Positions 23,011-30,848 of a DNA stretch of 33,539 bases are shown one piece after another (positions within the stretch are counted from its first letter, which is position 1; every line of letters starts with the position of its first letter). Source of the DNA: Actinomycetales bacterium (lineage in GTDB: Bacteria; Actinomycetota; Actinomycetes; Actinomycetales; Kineosporiaceae); assembly GCA_012719445.1 (NCBI GenBank), contig JAAYAH010000153.1:1-33539 (forward strand). Direction: 5' to 3'. Both the position numbers and the translations under genes were made by a program. Under the pieces are notes generated by a model, which was not told where the DNA came from, did no database searches, and saw nothing but the letters and a program-made list of their open reading frames with translations.

Positions 23011-23060
23011 CCCGATGCTGACGGGAATCCCCGCCCGGGGGATCCGTGTAACCACCGGTG
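23011..23060. repeat. 50-bp dispersed element, copy 2
   Basis: This is 44/50 identical to 18433-18482. It lies 77-126 bp upstream of the small lipoprotein start, and also upstream of the iron operon promoter on the other strand. It ends in GATCCGTGTAACCACC and the CACCGGTG palindrome. Confidence 0.7.
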
Positions 23061-23138
23061 TCGGCCCCCGGGACGGCCGGAGCCCGTCGGCCCGGCGTCC
23101 CGGGCACTGCCGACGGCTCGCTCCGGGACCCCACCGAC

Positions 23139-23171
23139 TTGACGTCCAGTAGAAAGGTAAGGCTAACCTAA
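23139..23171 (+). promoter_or_regulatory. Iron-regulated promoter with IdeR/DmdR1 (DtxR-family) box
   Basis: AAAGGTAAGGCTAACCTAA at 23153-23171 matches the IdeR/DtxR iron-box consensus TTAGGTTAGGCTAACCTAA at 16 of 19 positions. TTGACG at 23139-23144 is a good -35 hexamer, and the box covers the place where the -10 box would lie (CTAACC near 23163-23168). Iron-loaded IdeR would block this promoter, so the operon at 23232-29840 should be switched on under iron starvation. The box match is directly seen and repression is inferred from the family. Confidence 0.85.
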
Positions 23172-23231
23172 CTACGGTGGGGAGGTGTTCCTGGTGCCTC
23201 CAGTGTCCTCGACGGGGAAGGTCGTCACCGG

Positions 23232-25991
23232 ATGGGCGTGGGTTTCGTCGACGGTCTCGGGCGGTTCGGTGACCGTCCCGCGCTCGTCGTCCCGGATCCC
23301 GACGGCGGCGCCGACCCCGATCGCACCCGCACCGTCGGCTACCGCGAGCTGGCGGAGCTCGTGGCGGCAGGGGCCCGCCGGCTCGGGTCCACCCGCCGGC
23401 TCGTCCTCGTCGAACCGGCGGCCACGCTCGACGGCGTCGTGACCTACCTCGCCGCCCTCGCCGGCGGTCACGCCGTCCTCCTCTCTCCCGACGGCGCCAC
23501 CGCGGCCAGGGAGCGGCTCCTCGCCCGTTACGACCCGGACGTCGTCGCCCGGCGCACGACGCAGGGTACGAGCCGGCCGTGGACGGTCGAGGAGCGTCGC
23601 GTCGGGTCGGCCCACACGCTCCACCCCGAGCTCGCGCTCCTCCTGGGGACCTCCGGCTCGGCCGGCTCGTCGAAGCTCGTCCGGCTCTCGGCGGAGAACC
23701 TCTCGGCGAACGCCGAGGCCGTCGCGGAGTCCCTCGGGCTCACCGCGGCGGACCGGGCGGTGACGACGCTGCCGCTCGCGTACTGCTACGGCCTGTCCGT
23801 CCTGCACAGCCACCTCGCACGGGGCGCCTCGGTCGTCCTCTCCGAGCGGTCCGTCGTCGACGAGGGGTTCTGGCGGACCGTCGAGCAGTTCCGGGTCACC
23901 ACCCTCGCCGGGGTGCCGCACACCTTCGACCTCCTCGACCGCGCCGGGTTCGCCGACCAGTCGTGCCCGGCCCTGCGCCTGGTCACCCAGGCCGGGGGCA
24001 GGATGGCCCCGGACCGGGTCGCCGCCGTCGCCGCGCTCGGTGCCCGGCGGGGGTGGGACCTCGTCGTCATGTACGGCCAGACCGAGGCGACCGCCCGGAT
24101 GACCTGTGCCGCCCCCGGCCTGGCGACGCACCGGCCGGACACCGTCGGCCGCCCGGTGCCCGGCGGCCGGGTCCGCATCCTGACCGGCAGACCAGGGGAC
24201 CCCGACGTCGAGGCTCCTCCCGGCGAGGTCGGCGAGATCGTCTACACGGGCCCCAACGTCATGCTCGGCTACGCGCACGGTCCCGCCGACCTCGTCCTCG
24301 GCCGGACGACGACCCGGCTGCGGACCGGCGACCTCGGCCGGGTGGACGGCGACGGTCTCCTCACCGTGACCGGGCGGCTCAGCGCGGTCATCAAGGTCGT
24401 CGGCGTCCGGATCGACCTGGAGCAGGTCGACGCCTCGCTCGCCGACCTCGGGCTCACCGGGCTCGCGGCCGGCAGGGACGACCGGCTCGACGTCGCCGTC
24501 GAGTGCTGCGCGCACCCGGCCATGGTCCGCGGCGTCCTCGCCGCCGAGTTCTCGCTCCCGCCGGCCGCGGTGCGCGTCGTCGCGGTCGAGGAGCTGCCGA
24601 GGACACCCAACGGCAAACCCGACCGTGCCGCCGTCCCCGCCCTGGTCGAGGCCGGGACGGTCGGTGCGGCCTGCTGCGCGGCGGTGGGCTGCGCCGGTGC
24701 CTGCGGGCCGGCCGGGACGCCCCGCCCCGGCCCGCAGGCATGCGGGACGTCCGGCGGGACCGACCTCTGCACCCGGCTCGTCGCCCTCTACGCCGGGCTG
24801 CTCGACCGCCCCGACGCGGAGACGACCTCGACGTTCACCTCCCTCGGCGGTGACTCCCTGAGCTACGTCGCGGTCTCGGTGCGGCTCGAGGACGAGCTCG
24901 GGACGCTCCCCGACGGGTGGCCGACGATGACGATCGCCGAGCTCGCCGCCGCCGGCACCCTGCGGACGCCGTTGGCCCGGGTCGAGACCAGCGTCGTCCT
25001 GCGCTGCCTGGCGATCGTCGCCGTCGTCGGGACGCACGCCGGCCTGTTCACCCTCCGCGGAGGCGCGCACCTCCTGCTCGCCGTCGCCGGGTTCAACGCC
25101 GCCCGGCTCACCTTCGCGGTCACCGGCACCGCGGAGCGGCTCGGCGCGCACGCCCGTCGCGTCGGCCGGACCCTCGGCCGCGTCGCCGTCCCGGCCGTGG
25201 CCTACGTCGGCGTGCTCGCCGCGCTCGGTCTCTACCCGTGGACGACGGCGCTGCTCGTCAACGGACCGCTCGGCCCGGACCGGTGGGGCGCGGCCTGGCA
25301 CTACTGGTTCGTCGAGGCCCTGGTCTGGATCCTCGCCGCGACCGGGCTGCTCCTCGCCGTGCCCGCGGTCCGCCGCGTCCGGGCGGAACACCCGTTCGGC
25401 GTCGCGCTCGCGCTCGTCGCCGTCGGACTGCTGCCCCGCTTCGACCTCGTCCACCTCTCGACCGGACCCGAGCGCGGCACGCCGCAGCACGTCTTCTGGG
25501 TCTTCGCCCTGGGCTGGGCTCTCGCCGAGGCCCGAACGACCCGGCAGCGGCTCGTCGTGACCGTCGTCGCGGTCGTCGCCGTCCCCGGCTACTTCGACGC
25601 CCCGCTGCGGGACGCCGTCCTGCTCACCGGGATCCTCGCGCTGGCATGGCTGCCGGTCCTCCCGCTGCCCCGGGTGGTCACCCCCGTAGTGGGGGTCGTG
25701 GCCAGCAGCTCCCTCTACACCTACCTCACCCAGTGGCAGGTCTTCCCCGCCCTGCGTGAGGTCCCCGGCCTCGCGCTCGCGGCCTCGCTGTTGGTGGGTG
25801 CCCTCGCCTGGACCCTCGCCGAGCGGGTCCGCCTGGCTTCGTCCCGGCTGCGGCGACCAGCCGTCGCCGTACCCGGTCACCCGTTCGCCGCGGCCGGTCG
25901 GTCAGCCGCGGCGGGCCCGTCAGTCGCGGCGGGCCCGCCCGCCGCCCTCCCGGACCGAGACCCCGTTCCCCCGACAAGGAGATCCGCGTGA
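23232..25991 (+). CDS. Three-part fusion: adenylation domain, carrier domain, membrane acyltransferase-3
   Basis: The 919-residue protein begins with an ANL adenylation domain (about 1-475) with LLLGTSGSAGSSKLVRLS (A3), MYGQTEATA (A5), RLRTGDLG (A7), GRLSAVIKVVGVRIDLEQV (A8) and TPNGKPDR (A10, K462). A Cys-rich linker (C481, C482, C486, C490, C504, C513) leads to a carrier domain (about 513-580) with LGGDSL, where S542 takes the phosphopantetheine arm. About ten membrane segments (585-870) resemble acyltransferase family 3: RCLAIVAVVGTHAGLF and GGAHLLLAVAGF. There is no condensation or thioesterase domain. It should activate a carboxylic or amino acid, load it on the carrier and transfer it at the membrane. 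Substrate and acceptor are unknown. It follows an IdeR box and overlaps the iron-binding protein gene by 4 bases. Confidence 0.88.
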   Translation: MGVGFVDGLGRFGDRPALVVPDPDGGADPDRTRTVGYRELAELVAAGARRLGSTRRLVLVEPAATLDGVVTYLAALAGGHAVLLSPDGATAARERLLARYDPDVVARRTTQGTSRPWTVEERRVGSAHTLHPELALLLGTSGSAGSSKLVRLSAENLSANAEAVAESLGLTAADRAVTTLPLAYCYGLSVLHSHLARGASVVLSERSVVDEGFWRTVEQFRVTTLAGVPHTFDLLDRAGFADQSCPALRLVTQAGGRMAPDRVAAVAALGARRGWDLVVMYGQTEATARMTCAAPGLATHRPDTVGRPVPGGRVRILTGRPGDPDVEAPPGEVGEIVYTGPNVMLGYAHGPADLVLGRTTTRLRTGDLGRVDGDGLLTVTGRLSAVIKVVGVRIDLEQVDASLADLGLTGLAAGRDDRLDVAVECCAHPAMVRGVLAAEFSLPPAAVRVVAVEELPRTPNGKPDRAAVPALVEAGTVGAACCAAVGCAGACGPAGTPRPGPQACGTSGGTDLCTRLVALYAGLLDRPDAETTSTFTSLGGDSLSYVAVSVRLEDELGTLPDGWPTMTIAELAAAGTLRTPLARVETSVVLRCLAIVAVVGTHAGLFTLRGGAHLLLAVAGFNAARLTFAVTGTAERLGAHARRVGRTLGRVAVPAVAYVGVLAALGLYPWTTALLVNGPLGPDRWGAAWHYWFVEALVWILAATGLLLAVPAVRRVRAEHPFGVALALVAVGLLPRFDLVHLSTGPERGTPQHVFWVFALGWALAEARTTRQRLVVTVVAVVAVPGYFDAPLRDAVLLTGILALAWLPVLPLPRVVTPVVGVVASSSLYTYLTQWQVFPALREVPGLALAASLLVGALAWTLAERVRLASSRLRRPAVAVPGHPFAAAGRSAAAGPSVAAGPPAALPDRDPVPPTRRSA

Positions 25992-27016
25992 CCCGCAGGA
26001 CCCCAGCCCTCGTCGCCACCGCCACGGCGGCCGTACTGCTCACCTCGGCCTGCGGGGGCGGCGTGGCGGGGGATGCGCCGCTCGACCCGGACACGCTCAC
26101 CGTCTACAGCTCCCAGCACGAGAACCTGACCAAGGCCTGGGTGGACGCCTTCACCGCGGAGACCGGGATCGAGGTCCAGGTGCGGTACGGCAAGGACGCC
26201 TCGATGGGCAACCAGATCGTCACCGAGGGCGACAGGTCACCCGCCGACGTCTTCCTCACCGAGAACAGCCCGGCGATGACGCTGGTGCAGAACGCCGGCC
26301 TGTTCGCACCGCTCGACGCGGCGACCCTCGCGCAGGTCCCGAAGGGGTTCCGGCCGACGAACGGGCGTTGGACCGGGGCCGCGGCCAGGGCGACCGCGCT
26401 GGTCTACAACCCGTCGCTGCTGCCGGAGTCCCAGCTCCCGAAGAGCCTGATGGACCTCGCCGAGCCCGCCTGGAAGGGCCGCTGGGGAGCCGGAGCGGCC
26501 GGTGCCGACTTCCAGGCCATCGTCGGCGCCGTCCTGGCCACCCAGGGGGAGGAGCGGACGACGGCGTGGCTGGCCGGCCTCAAGGACAACGCGCGGATCT
26601 ACGCCAACAACATCGCCACGATGAAGGCGGTCAACGCCGGGGAGGTCCCGGCCGGGGTGATCTACCACTACTACTGGTACCGCGACCGGGCGAAGACCGG
26701 GGAGGGCAGCGCCAACACCCGGCTGCACTTCTTCCGCGGCAGCGACCCGGGGGCGTTCGTCAGCGTCTCCGGAGCCGGCGTCCTCGCGGCGAGCGAGCAC
26801 GCGGCCGACGCCCAACGGTTCGTCGCCTTCGTCACCGGCCCCACGGGCCAGCGGGTCCTCGCCGAGAGCGACACCATGGAGTACCCGGTCGGCGGCGGCG
26901 TCGCGGCGGCTCCGGCCCTCACCCCGCTCGACGAGCTCGAACCGCCCTCGATCGACCCCGCGGAGCTCAACGGCCCGACGGTCGTCCGGCTGATGACGGA
27001 CGCGGGGGTCCTGTAG
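25988..27016 (+). CDS. Ferric-iron ABC transporter substrate-binding lipoprotein (FbpA/FutA/AfuA-like)
   Basis: This 342-residue lipoprotein has lipobox LTSAC with C22. The mature start LTVYSSQHEN carries the His (H44) that binds iron in FbpA-type proteins. The distal Tyr cluster GVIYHYYWYRD (Y226, Y228, Y229, Y231) matches the Fe-ligand tyrosines. The YGKDASMGNQIVTEG segment is also typical. The GTG at 25988 overlaps the fusion gene stop by GTGA, and AAGGAGA (25976-25982) lies inside that gene, so translation is coupled. Such proteins bind bare Fe(III) or small chelates rather than large siderophores. It works with the permease (27019) and ATPase (28626). Confidence 0.92.
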   Translation: MTRRTPALVATATAAVLLTSACGGGVAGDAPLDPDTLTVYSSQHENLTKAWVDAFTAETGIEVQVRYGKDASMGNQIVTEGDRSPADVFLTENSPAMTLVQNAGLFAPLDAATLAQVPKGFRPTNGRWTGAAARATALVYNPSLLPESQLPKSLMDLAEPAWKGRWGAGAAGADFQAIVGAVLATQGEERTTAWLAGLKDNARIYANNIATMKAVNAGEVPAGVIYHYYWYRDRAKTGEGSANTRLHFFRGSDPGAFVSVSGAGVLAASEHAADAQRFVAFVTGPTGQRVLAESDTMEYPVGGGVAAAPALTPLDELEPPSIDPAELNGPTVVRLMTDAGVL

Positions 27017-27018
27017 GG

Positions 27019-28629
27019 ATGCGGGCGACCGCGCAGGCACCGGCCGGCAGGGAGACCCACCGCCCCGCCGCACCCGGCCACGGCCTCGGGCCCGTCGCCG
27101 GAGCCGGCGTCCCGCGCTGGGTCGTCGTCGCGGCCCTCGGCGTCGCAGCCCTCACGCTGCTGCCGGTCGTGGTGGTCACCGCCCGGGCGGTGACCACCGA
27201 CCCGGGCGCCGCCGCCGACATCCTGCTGCGTCCCCGGCTCGCCGAGCTCCTCGGCAACACCCTCACGCTCGTCGTGCTCTCCGGGACCGCGTGCCTCGGC
27301 CTCGGGATCGCCGCCGGCTGGCTCGTCGAGCGGACGACGCTGCCGCTGCGGGGGCTGTGGCGGCTGCTCCTGGTCGCCCCGCTCGCCGTCCCCGCGTTCG
27401 TCAACGCCTACGCCTGGGTGTCGCTGCGTCCGGGGACCGACGGGCTCGTCGCCGCCGTCGGCGTGACGACGCTGTCCTACTTCCCGTTCGTCTACCTCCC
27501 CGTCGCGGCGGCCCTGCGCGGGCTCGACCCCGCCCTGGAGGACTCGGCCAGGGCCCTCGGCCTCGGCCCGGTCGCGGTCTTCGGCCGCGTCGTCCTGCCC
27601 CAACTCCGCCCGGCGGCCCTCGGCGGCCTGCTCCTGGTGAGCCTGCACCTGCTCGCCGAGTTCGGAGCCCTGGAGCTGGTCCGTTTCCCGACGTTCACCG
27701 TCGCGATCCTCCAGCAGTACGACACGTCCTTCGCCGGGGCGACGGCGGAGCTCCTCGCCCTCGTCCTCCTCGTCGTCACCGCGGGGATCCTTCTCACCGA
27801 GCACCTCGCCCGCGGCCGGGCCCGCTACGCCCGACTCGGTCCGGGCAGCCGGCGCCGGGCGGGGGTCGTCCCCCTCGGCCGGTGGACGGTGCCGGCGCTC
27901 GCCGGCCTCGGCGCCCTCGTCGTCGCCGCGCTCGGCGTCCCCCTCGGCAGCCTGGCCCGGTGGCTGGGCGCGGCCCCGGACGCGTTCTCCGAGACCGCGT
28001 CGGACGCCGGGGCACTCGTCCCCGCGACGCTGACGACCCTCGGGCTCGCCGCGGCGGCCGCCGCCGTCACCCTGGTCGCAGCCTTCCCGGTGGCGTGGCT
28101 GGTGACCCGCAGGCAGGACCGGCTCGCCGCGGCCGTCGAACGGGCCACCTATCTGGCGAGCTCCCTGCCCGGCGTCGTCGTCGCACTGGCCCTGGTGACC
28201 CTGACCGTCCGCGCCGTCCCCGTGCTCTACCAGTCGACGACGCTCCTCGTCGTCGCGTACACCGTCCTCTTCCTGCCGCGTGCCGTGGTGTCGCTGCGGG
28301 CGGCTCTCGCGCAGGCCCCGCCCGAGCTCGTGGACGCCGCGAGGGCGCTCGGCGTCGGGTACGGGGGAGCCCTCCGGAGGGTGCTCGTCCCGCTGGCGCT
28401 GCCGGGTGCCCTCGCGGGCACCGCGCTCGTCGTCGTCGCCACGGCGACCGAGCTGACCGCGACGCTGCTGCTCGCCCCCACCGGCACCAGGACCCTCGCG
28501 ACGGGGTTCTGGGCGGCCAGCGACTCCCTCGACTACGCGGCCGCGGCCCCCTACGCCGTCGTGATGGTCCTGCTCTCCGTCCCGCTCACCTGGCTGCTCC
28601 TGCGCCGCCCGACCGAGGAGGCCGGATGA
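27019..28629 (+). CDS. Ferric-iron ABC transporter permease, two-domain (FbpB/AfuB-like)
   Basis: This 536-residue membrane protein has about 12 helices and two EAA-type loops (LEDSARALGLGPVAVFGRVV and LVDAARALGVGYGGALRRVL), so both halves of the channel are one chain as in FbpB. The ATG at 27019 lies 2 bases after the stop of the binding protein. The frame is open far upstream, but that part shadows the previous genes. It forms the inner-membrane pore for Fe(III), powered by the downstream ATPase, whose start overlaps this stop (ATGA). Confidence 0.92.
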   Translation: MRATAQAPAGRETHRPAAPGHGLGPVAGAGVPRWVVVAALGVAALTLLPVVVVTARAVTTDPGAAADILLRPRLAELLGNTLTLVVLSGTACLGLGIAAGWLVERTTLPLRGLWRLLLVAPLAVPAFVNAYAWVSLRPGTDGLVAAVGVTTLSYFPFVYLPVAAALRGLDPALEDSARALGLGPVAVFGRVVLPQLRPAALGGLLLVSLHLLAEFGALELVRFPTFTVAILQQYDTSFAGATAELLALVLLVVTAGILLTEHLARGRARYARLGPGSRRRAGVVPLGRWTVPALAGLGALVVAALGVPLGSLARWLGAAPDAFSETASDAGALVPATLTTLGLAAAAAAVTLVAAFPVAWLVTRRQDRLAAAVERATYLASSLPGVVVALALVTLTVRAVPVLYQSTTLLVVAYTVLFLPRAVVSLRAALAQAPPELVDAARALGVGYGGALRRVLVPLALPGALAGTALVVVATATELTATLLLAPTGTRTLATGFWAASDSLDYAAAAPYAVVMVLLSVPLTWLLLRRPTEEAG

Positions 28630-29840
28630 CCCGGCAGGTCCTGACCGTGCCGCCGACCGGCACATCGCCCCGGGTGCCCGCGGCACCTCCCGACCGGACG
28701 ACCGCGCTGCGGGTCGACGGTCTGGTCGGCGGCGTCGGCGGCACCCGGGTGCTCCATGGCCTCGACCTGGACGTCGCGACCGGGTCGACCACCGCGGTCC
28801 TCGGGCCGTCCGGCTGCGGCAAGACGACCCTGCTGCGCGCCGTCGCGGGGTTCGTGGTCCCCGAGGCGGGCACGGTGACGATCCACGGCGAGCTGGTCGC
28901 CTCCGGGGACCGGCGACGCGGGTGGTTGCCGCCCGAGCGCCGGGCCGTCGGCTACGTCGCCCAGGAGGGCGCTCTGTTCCCGCACCTGTCCGTCGCGGAC
29001 AACATCACCTTCGGGCTGAGCCGGGCCGTGCGCCGCAGCCGCCGGGCGGCCCGCGCCCACGTCGGGGAGCTGCTCGACCTGGTGAGCCTCGACGGCGACC
29101 TCGCCGACCGCAGGCCGCAGCAGCTCTCCGGCGGCCAGCAGCAGCGGGTCGCCTTGGCCAGGGCGCTCGCCCGGCGGCCACGACTGGTCCTGCTCGACGA
29201 GCCGTTCTCGGCCCTCGACGCCGGCCTGCGCGCGACGACCAGGGCTGCTGTCAGGGAGGCGCTGCTCGCGGTCGGTGTCACCGTCGTCCTGGTCACCCAC
29301 GACCAGGACGAGGCGCTGTCCTTCGCCGACCGGGTCGCGCTCATGCGGGACGGGAGGATCATCCAGGTCGACACCCCCGCCGCCGCCTACGAGCGACCGG
29401 TCGACCGGGGTGCTGCCGAGTACCTCGGGGAGTCCGTCGTCCTGCCGGGCCTGGTCGCGGGCGGGGTGGCCGGCTGTGCGCTCGGCGGGATCGCCGTCCA
29501 GGACCGGGTGCCCGACGGCCCGGCGGAGATCGTCCTCAGACCGGAACAGCTGCGCCTGACCGTGGACCGGCCCCCGACGCCGGACGGCCCCGGATCTCCT
29601 GCGGGCACCGGATCTCCCGCGGGCACGGGGTCACCCGCGGGCACCGGGGCGCCCCTCCCGCGCGGCGTCGTGGAGCGGGTGACGTACTTCGGCCACGACA
29701 CGCTGACCGACGTCCGCCTGACCGGCGGCCAGGTCGTGCGGGCCCGGATGTTCGGCACCGACGTGCCGGGGGGCGGTGACGTGGTGCGGGTCGCGGTGCA
29801 CGGTGCCGCGCGTGCCTACCCCGCGTCCGGACCGTCCTGA
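28626..29840 (+). CDS. Ferric-iron ABC transporter ATP-binding protein (FbpC/PotA-like, TOBE)
   Basis: The 404-residue ATPase starts at ATG 28626, overlapping the permease stop by ATGA. Walker A is GPSGCGKTT (near 61-69), the signature is LSGGQQQRVALARAL, Walker B is LVLLDEPFSALD and the H-loop is VLVTHDQDEAL. A C-terminal TOBE-like regulatory domain (about 285-404) contains an inserted Pro/Gly/Ser/Thr repeat, SPAGTG three times (coded at 29591-29644). The insert is not seen in typical FbpC/PotA proteins and probably lies in a surface loop. It is the last gene of the iron operon. Confidence 0.92.
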   Translation: MTRQVLTVPPTGTSPRVPAAPPDRTTALRVDGLVGGVGGTRVLHGLDLDVATGSTTAVLGPSGCGKTTLLRAVAGFVVPEAGTVTIHGELVASGDRRRGWLPPERRAVGYVAQEGALFPHLSVADNITFGLSRAVRRSRRAARAHVGELLDLVSLDGDLADRRPQQLSGGQQQRVALARALARRPRLVLLDEPFSALDAGLRATTRAAVREALLAVGVTVVLVTHDQDEALSFADRVALMRDGRIIQVDTPAAAYERPVDRGAAEYLGESVVLPGLVAGGVAGCALGGIAVQDRVPDGPAEIVLRPEQLRLTVDRPPTPDGPGSPAGTGSPAGTGSPAGTGAPLPRGVVERVTYFGHDTLTDVRLTGGQVVRARMFGTDVPGGGDVVRVAVHGAARAYPASGPS

Positions 29841-29848
29841 GACCGGGG

Positions 29849-29864
29849 GCCGGCGGATGCCGGT
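29849..29864 (+). terminator. Weak hairpin after the iron operon
   Basis: GCCGGC (29849-29854) pairs with GCCGGT (29859-29864) around GGAT, 9 bases after the ATPase stop. The stem has five good pairs plus one G-U and no T-tract. Confidence 0.35.
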
Positions 29865-29879
29865 TCGGCGACGGGCTGA

Positions 29880-29973
29880 CATACTCCGGGGCATGTTCGT
29901 GTCGTCGGCCCCGCTGTGCGCTCCGGTGTGTCCGTGGGTCGCAGGCGTGGGCTGTCGGCGTCCTGCGGCCTGA
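29880..29973 (+). CDS. Cys-containing 26-residue leader peptide candidate, leaderless start
   Basis: CATACT at 29880-29885 is a plausible -10 box and ATG 29893 lies 7 bases after it, so this short ORF (29893-29973, 26 codons and TGA) may be translated from a leaderless mRNA. The peptide has three Cys (SAPLCAPVCPWVAG and GVGCRRPAA) plus four Pro. It stops 101 bases before the LmbE/MshB-like deacetylase ATG, with a hairpin (30036-30055) between. It resembles a cysteine- or amino-acid-sensing attenuator leader. Without expression data it may be spurious. The listed span includes the -10 box. Confidence 0.4.
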
Positions 29974-30035
29974 CCCAGCGTCCGAATCGCGTCGCCGACC
30001 CAGCGCCCGAGCGCGCGTCGCCGACGCGGCAACCC

Positions 30036-30055
30036 GGTCACCTCCTCGGGTGACC
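30036..30055 (+). promoter_or_regulatory. Hairpin just upstream of the deacetylase ribosome site
   Basis: GGTCACC (30036-30042) pairs perfectly with GGTGACC (30049-30055) around a 6-base loop. It ends 9 bases before the AGGAA Shine-Dalgarno (30065-30069), so it may be an attenuation element linked to the leader ORF, or a minor hairpin. Confidence 0.4.
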
Positions 30056-30074
30056 CGTGCCGGCAGGAATCCCC

Positions 30075-30848
30075 ATGAGCCATCCCTCGTCCTTGATCGT
30101 CCTTCATGCCCATCCGGACGATGAGTCGATCTTCACCGGTGCGACCATCCGGCGAGCCGCCGACGCCGGGGTCCGCGTCGTCGTGATCTCCGCAACGAGT
30201 GGTGAGGCCGGTGAGCCCCAGGTGTCGCTCGCCGCGGGGGAGACCCTGCGCCAGCGCCGGGTCACCGAGTTGGAACGGGCCTGCGAGGTGCTCGGGGCCG
30301 CCCGGCTGGTCCTCCTCGGATACCTGGACTCCGGTGCCCACCTCGGTCCGTACCCGGCGGGGAGTCTCGGGGCCGCCAGGGTGTCCGAGGTGGCCGGGAG
30401 GGTGGAACGGGTGGTCCGGGAGGAGAACGCCTCGGCGCTGGTGTACTACGACCGGCGCGGGATCTACGGCCATGTCGACCACGTGCAGGTGCACCGGGTG
30501 GGGCAGTTGGTCGCGAGGTGGACCGGGATCACCGGATACCAGGCCACCGTCGACCGGCAGCAGCTCCGGCGCGGGCCTTACCACGTGGTGCAGCACGCGG
30601 CCGGGGACGACCGGAGGATCGGGGTCTCCTCGCACCGGGTGTCCTGCACCGTGGAGGCCTCGACGACGGAGCTGCTGGCCAAGATGGCGGCGATGTCCGC
30701 CCACGCCAGCCAGATCGGCCCGCGGTGGCTGGACCCGAGCCGGTTCGCCACCGGGTACGGCCGGGAGTGGTTCGTCCGGCAGGGCGGCCCCGGTCTCGTG
30801 GACGCGCTGTCGACCGCCCGCCCCGTCCCGGCAGGCCGACCGGGGTGA
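30075..30848 (+). CDS. LmbE/PIG-L family zinc deacetylase (MshB/Mca-like)
   Basis: This 257-residue cytoplasmic hydrolase has the family signature HAHPDDES with H13 and D16 as zinc ligands (D15 is the catalytic-base position). A later ligand region is IYGHVDHVQVH (H133, H136, H140), and SATSGEAGEP is also characteristic. Members include MshB, which deacetylates GlcNAc-Ins in mycothiol synthesis, the Mca mycothiol amidase and antibiotic-tailoring enzymes. I cannot separate these roles from sequence alone. ATG 30075 (AGGAA 5 bases upstream) is chosen over GTG 30057. No other mycothiol gene is nearby. The Cys-bearing leader ORF upstream makes a thiol link attractive, but this is inference. Confidence 0.85.
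   Translation: MSHPSSLIVLHAHPDDESIFTGATIRRAADAGVRVVVISATSGEAGEPQVSLAAGETLRQRRVTELERACEVLGAARLVLLGYLDSGAHLGPYPAGSLGAARVSEVAGRVERVVREENASALVYYDRRGIYGHVDHVQVHRVGQLVARWTGITGYQATVDRQQLRRGPYHVVQHAAGDDRRIGVSSHRVSCTVEASTTELLAKMAAMSAHASQIGPRWLDPSRFATGYGREWFVRQGGPGLVDALSTARPVPAGRPG

Noticed and set aside
23185-23442. GTG-started short frame just after the IdeR box
   Set aside because: The GGGAGG directly abuts the GTG with no spacing, and the frame has no homology. ATG 23232 leads straight into the adenylation domain.
23172-25880. 902-codon minus-strand open frame opposite the adenylation fusion
   Set aside because: It is Gly/Asp/Arg-rich with no domain and is antisense to a protein with all adenylation and carrier motifs.
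29776-29973. 65-codon frame covering the leader ORF
   Set aside because: Its first part overlaps the end of the ATPase gene. Only the part from ATG 29893 has a promoter-like box before it, so I kept only that.
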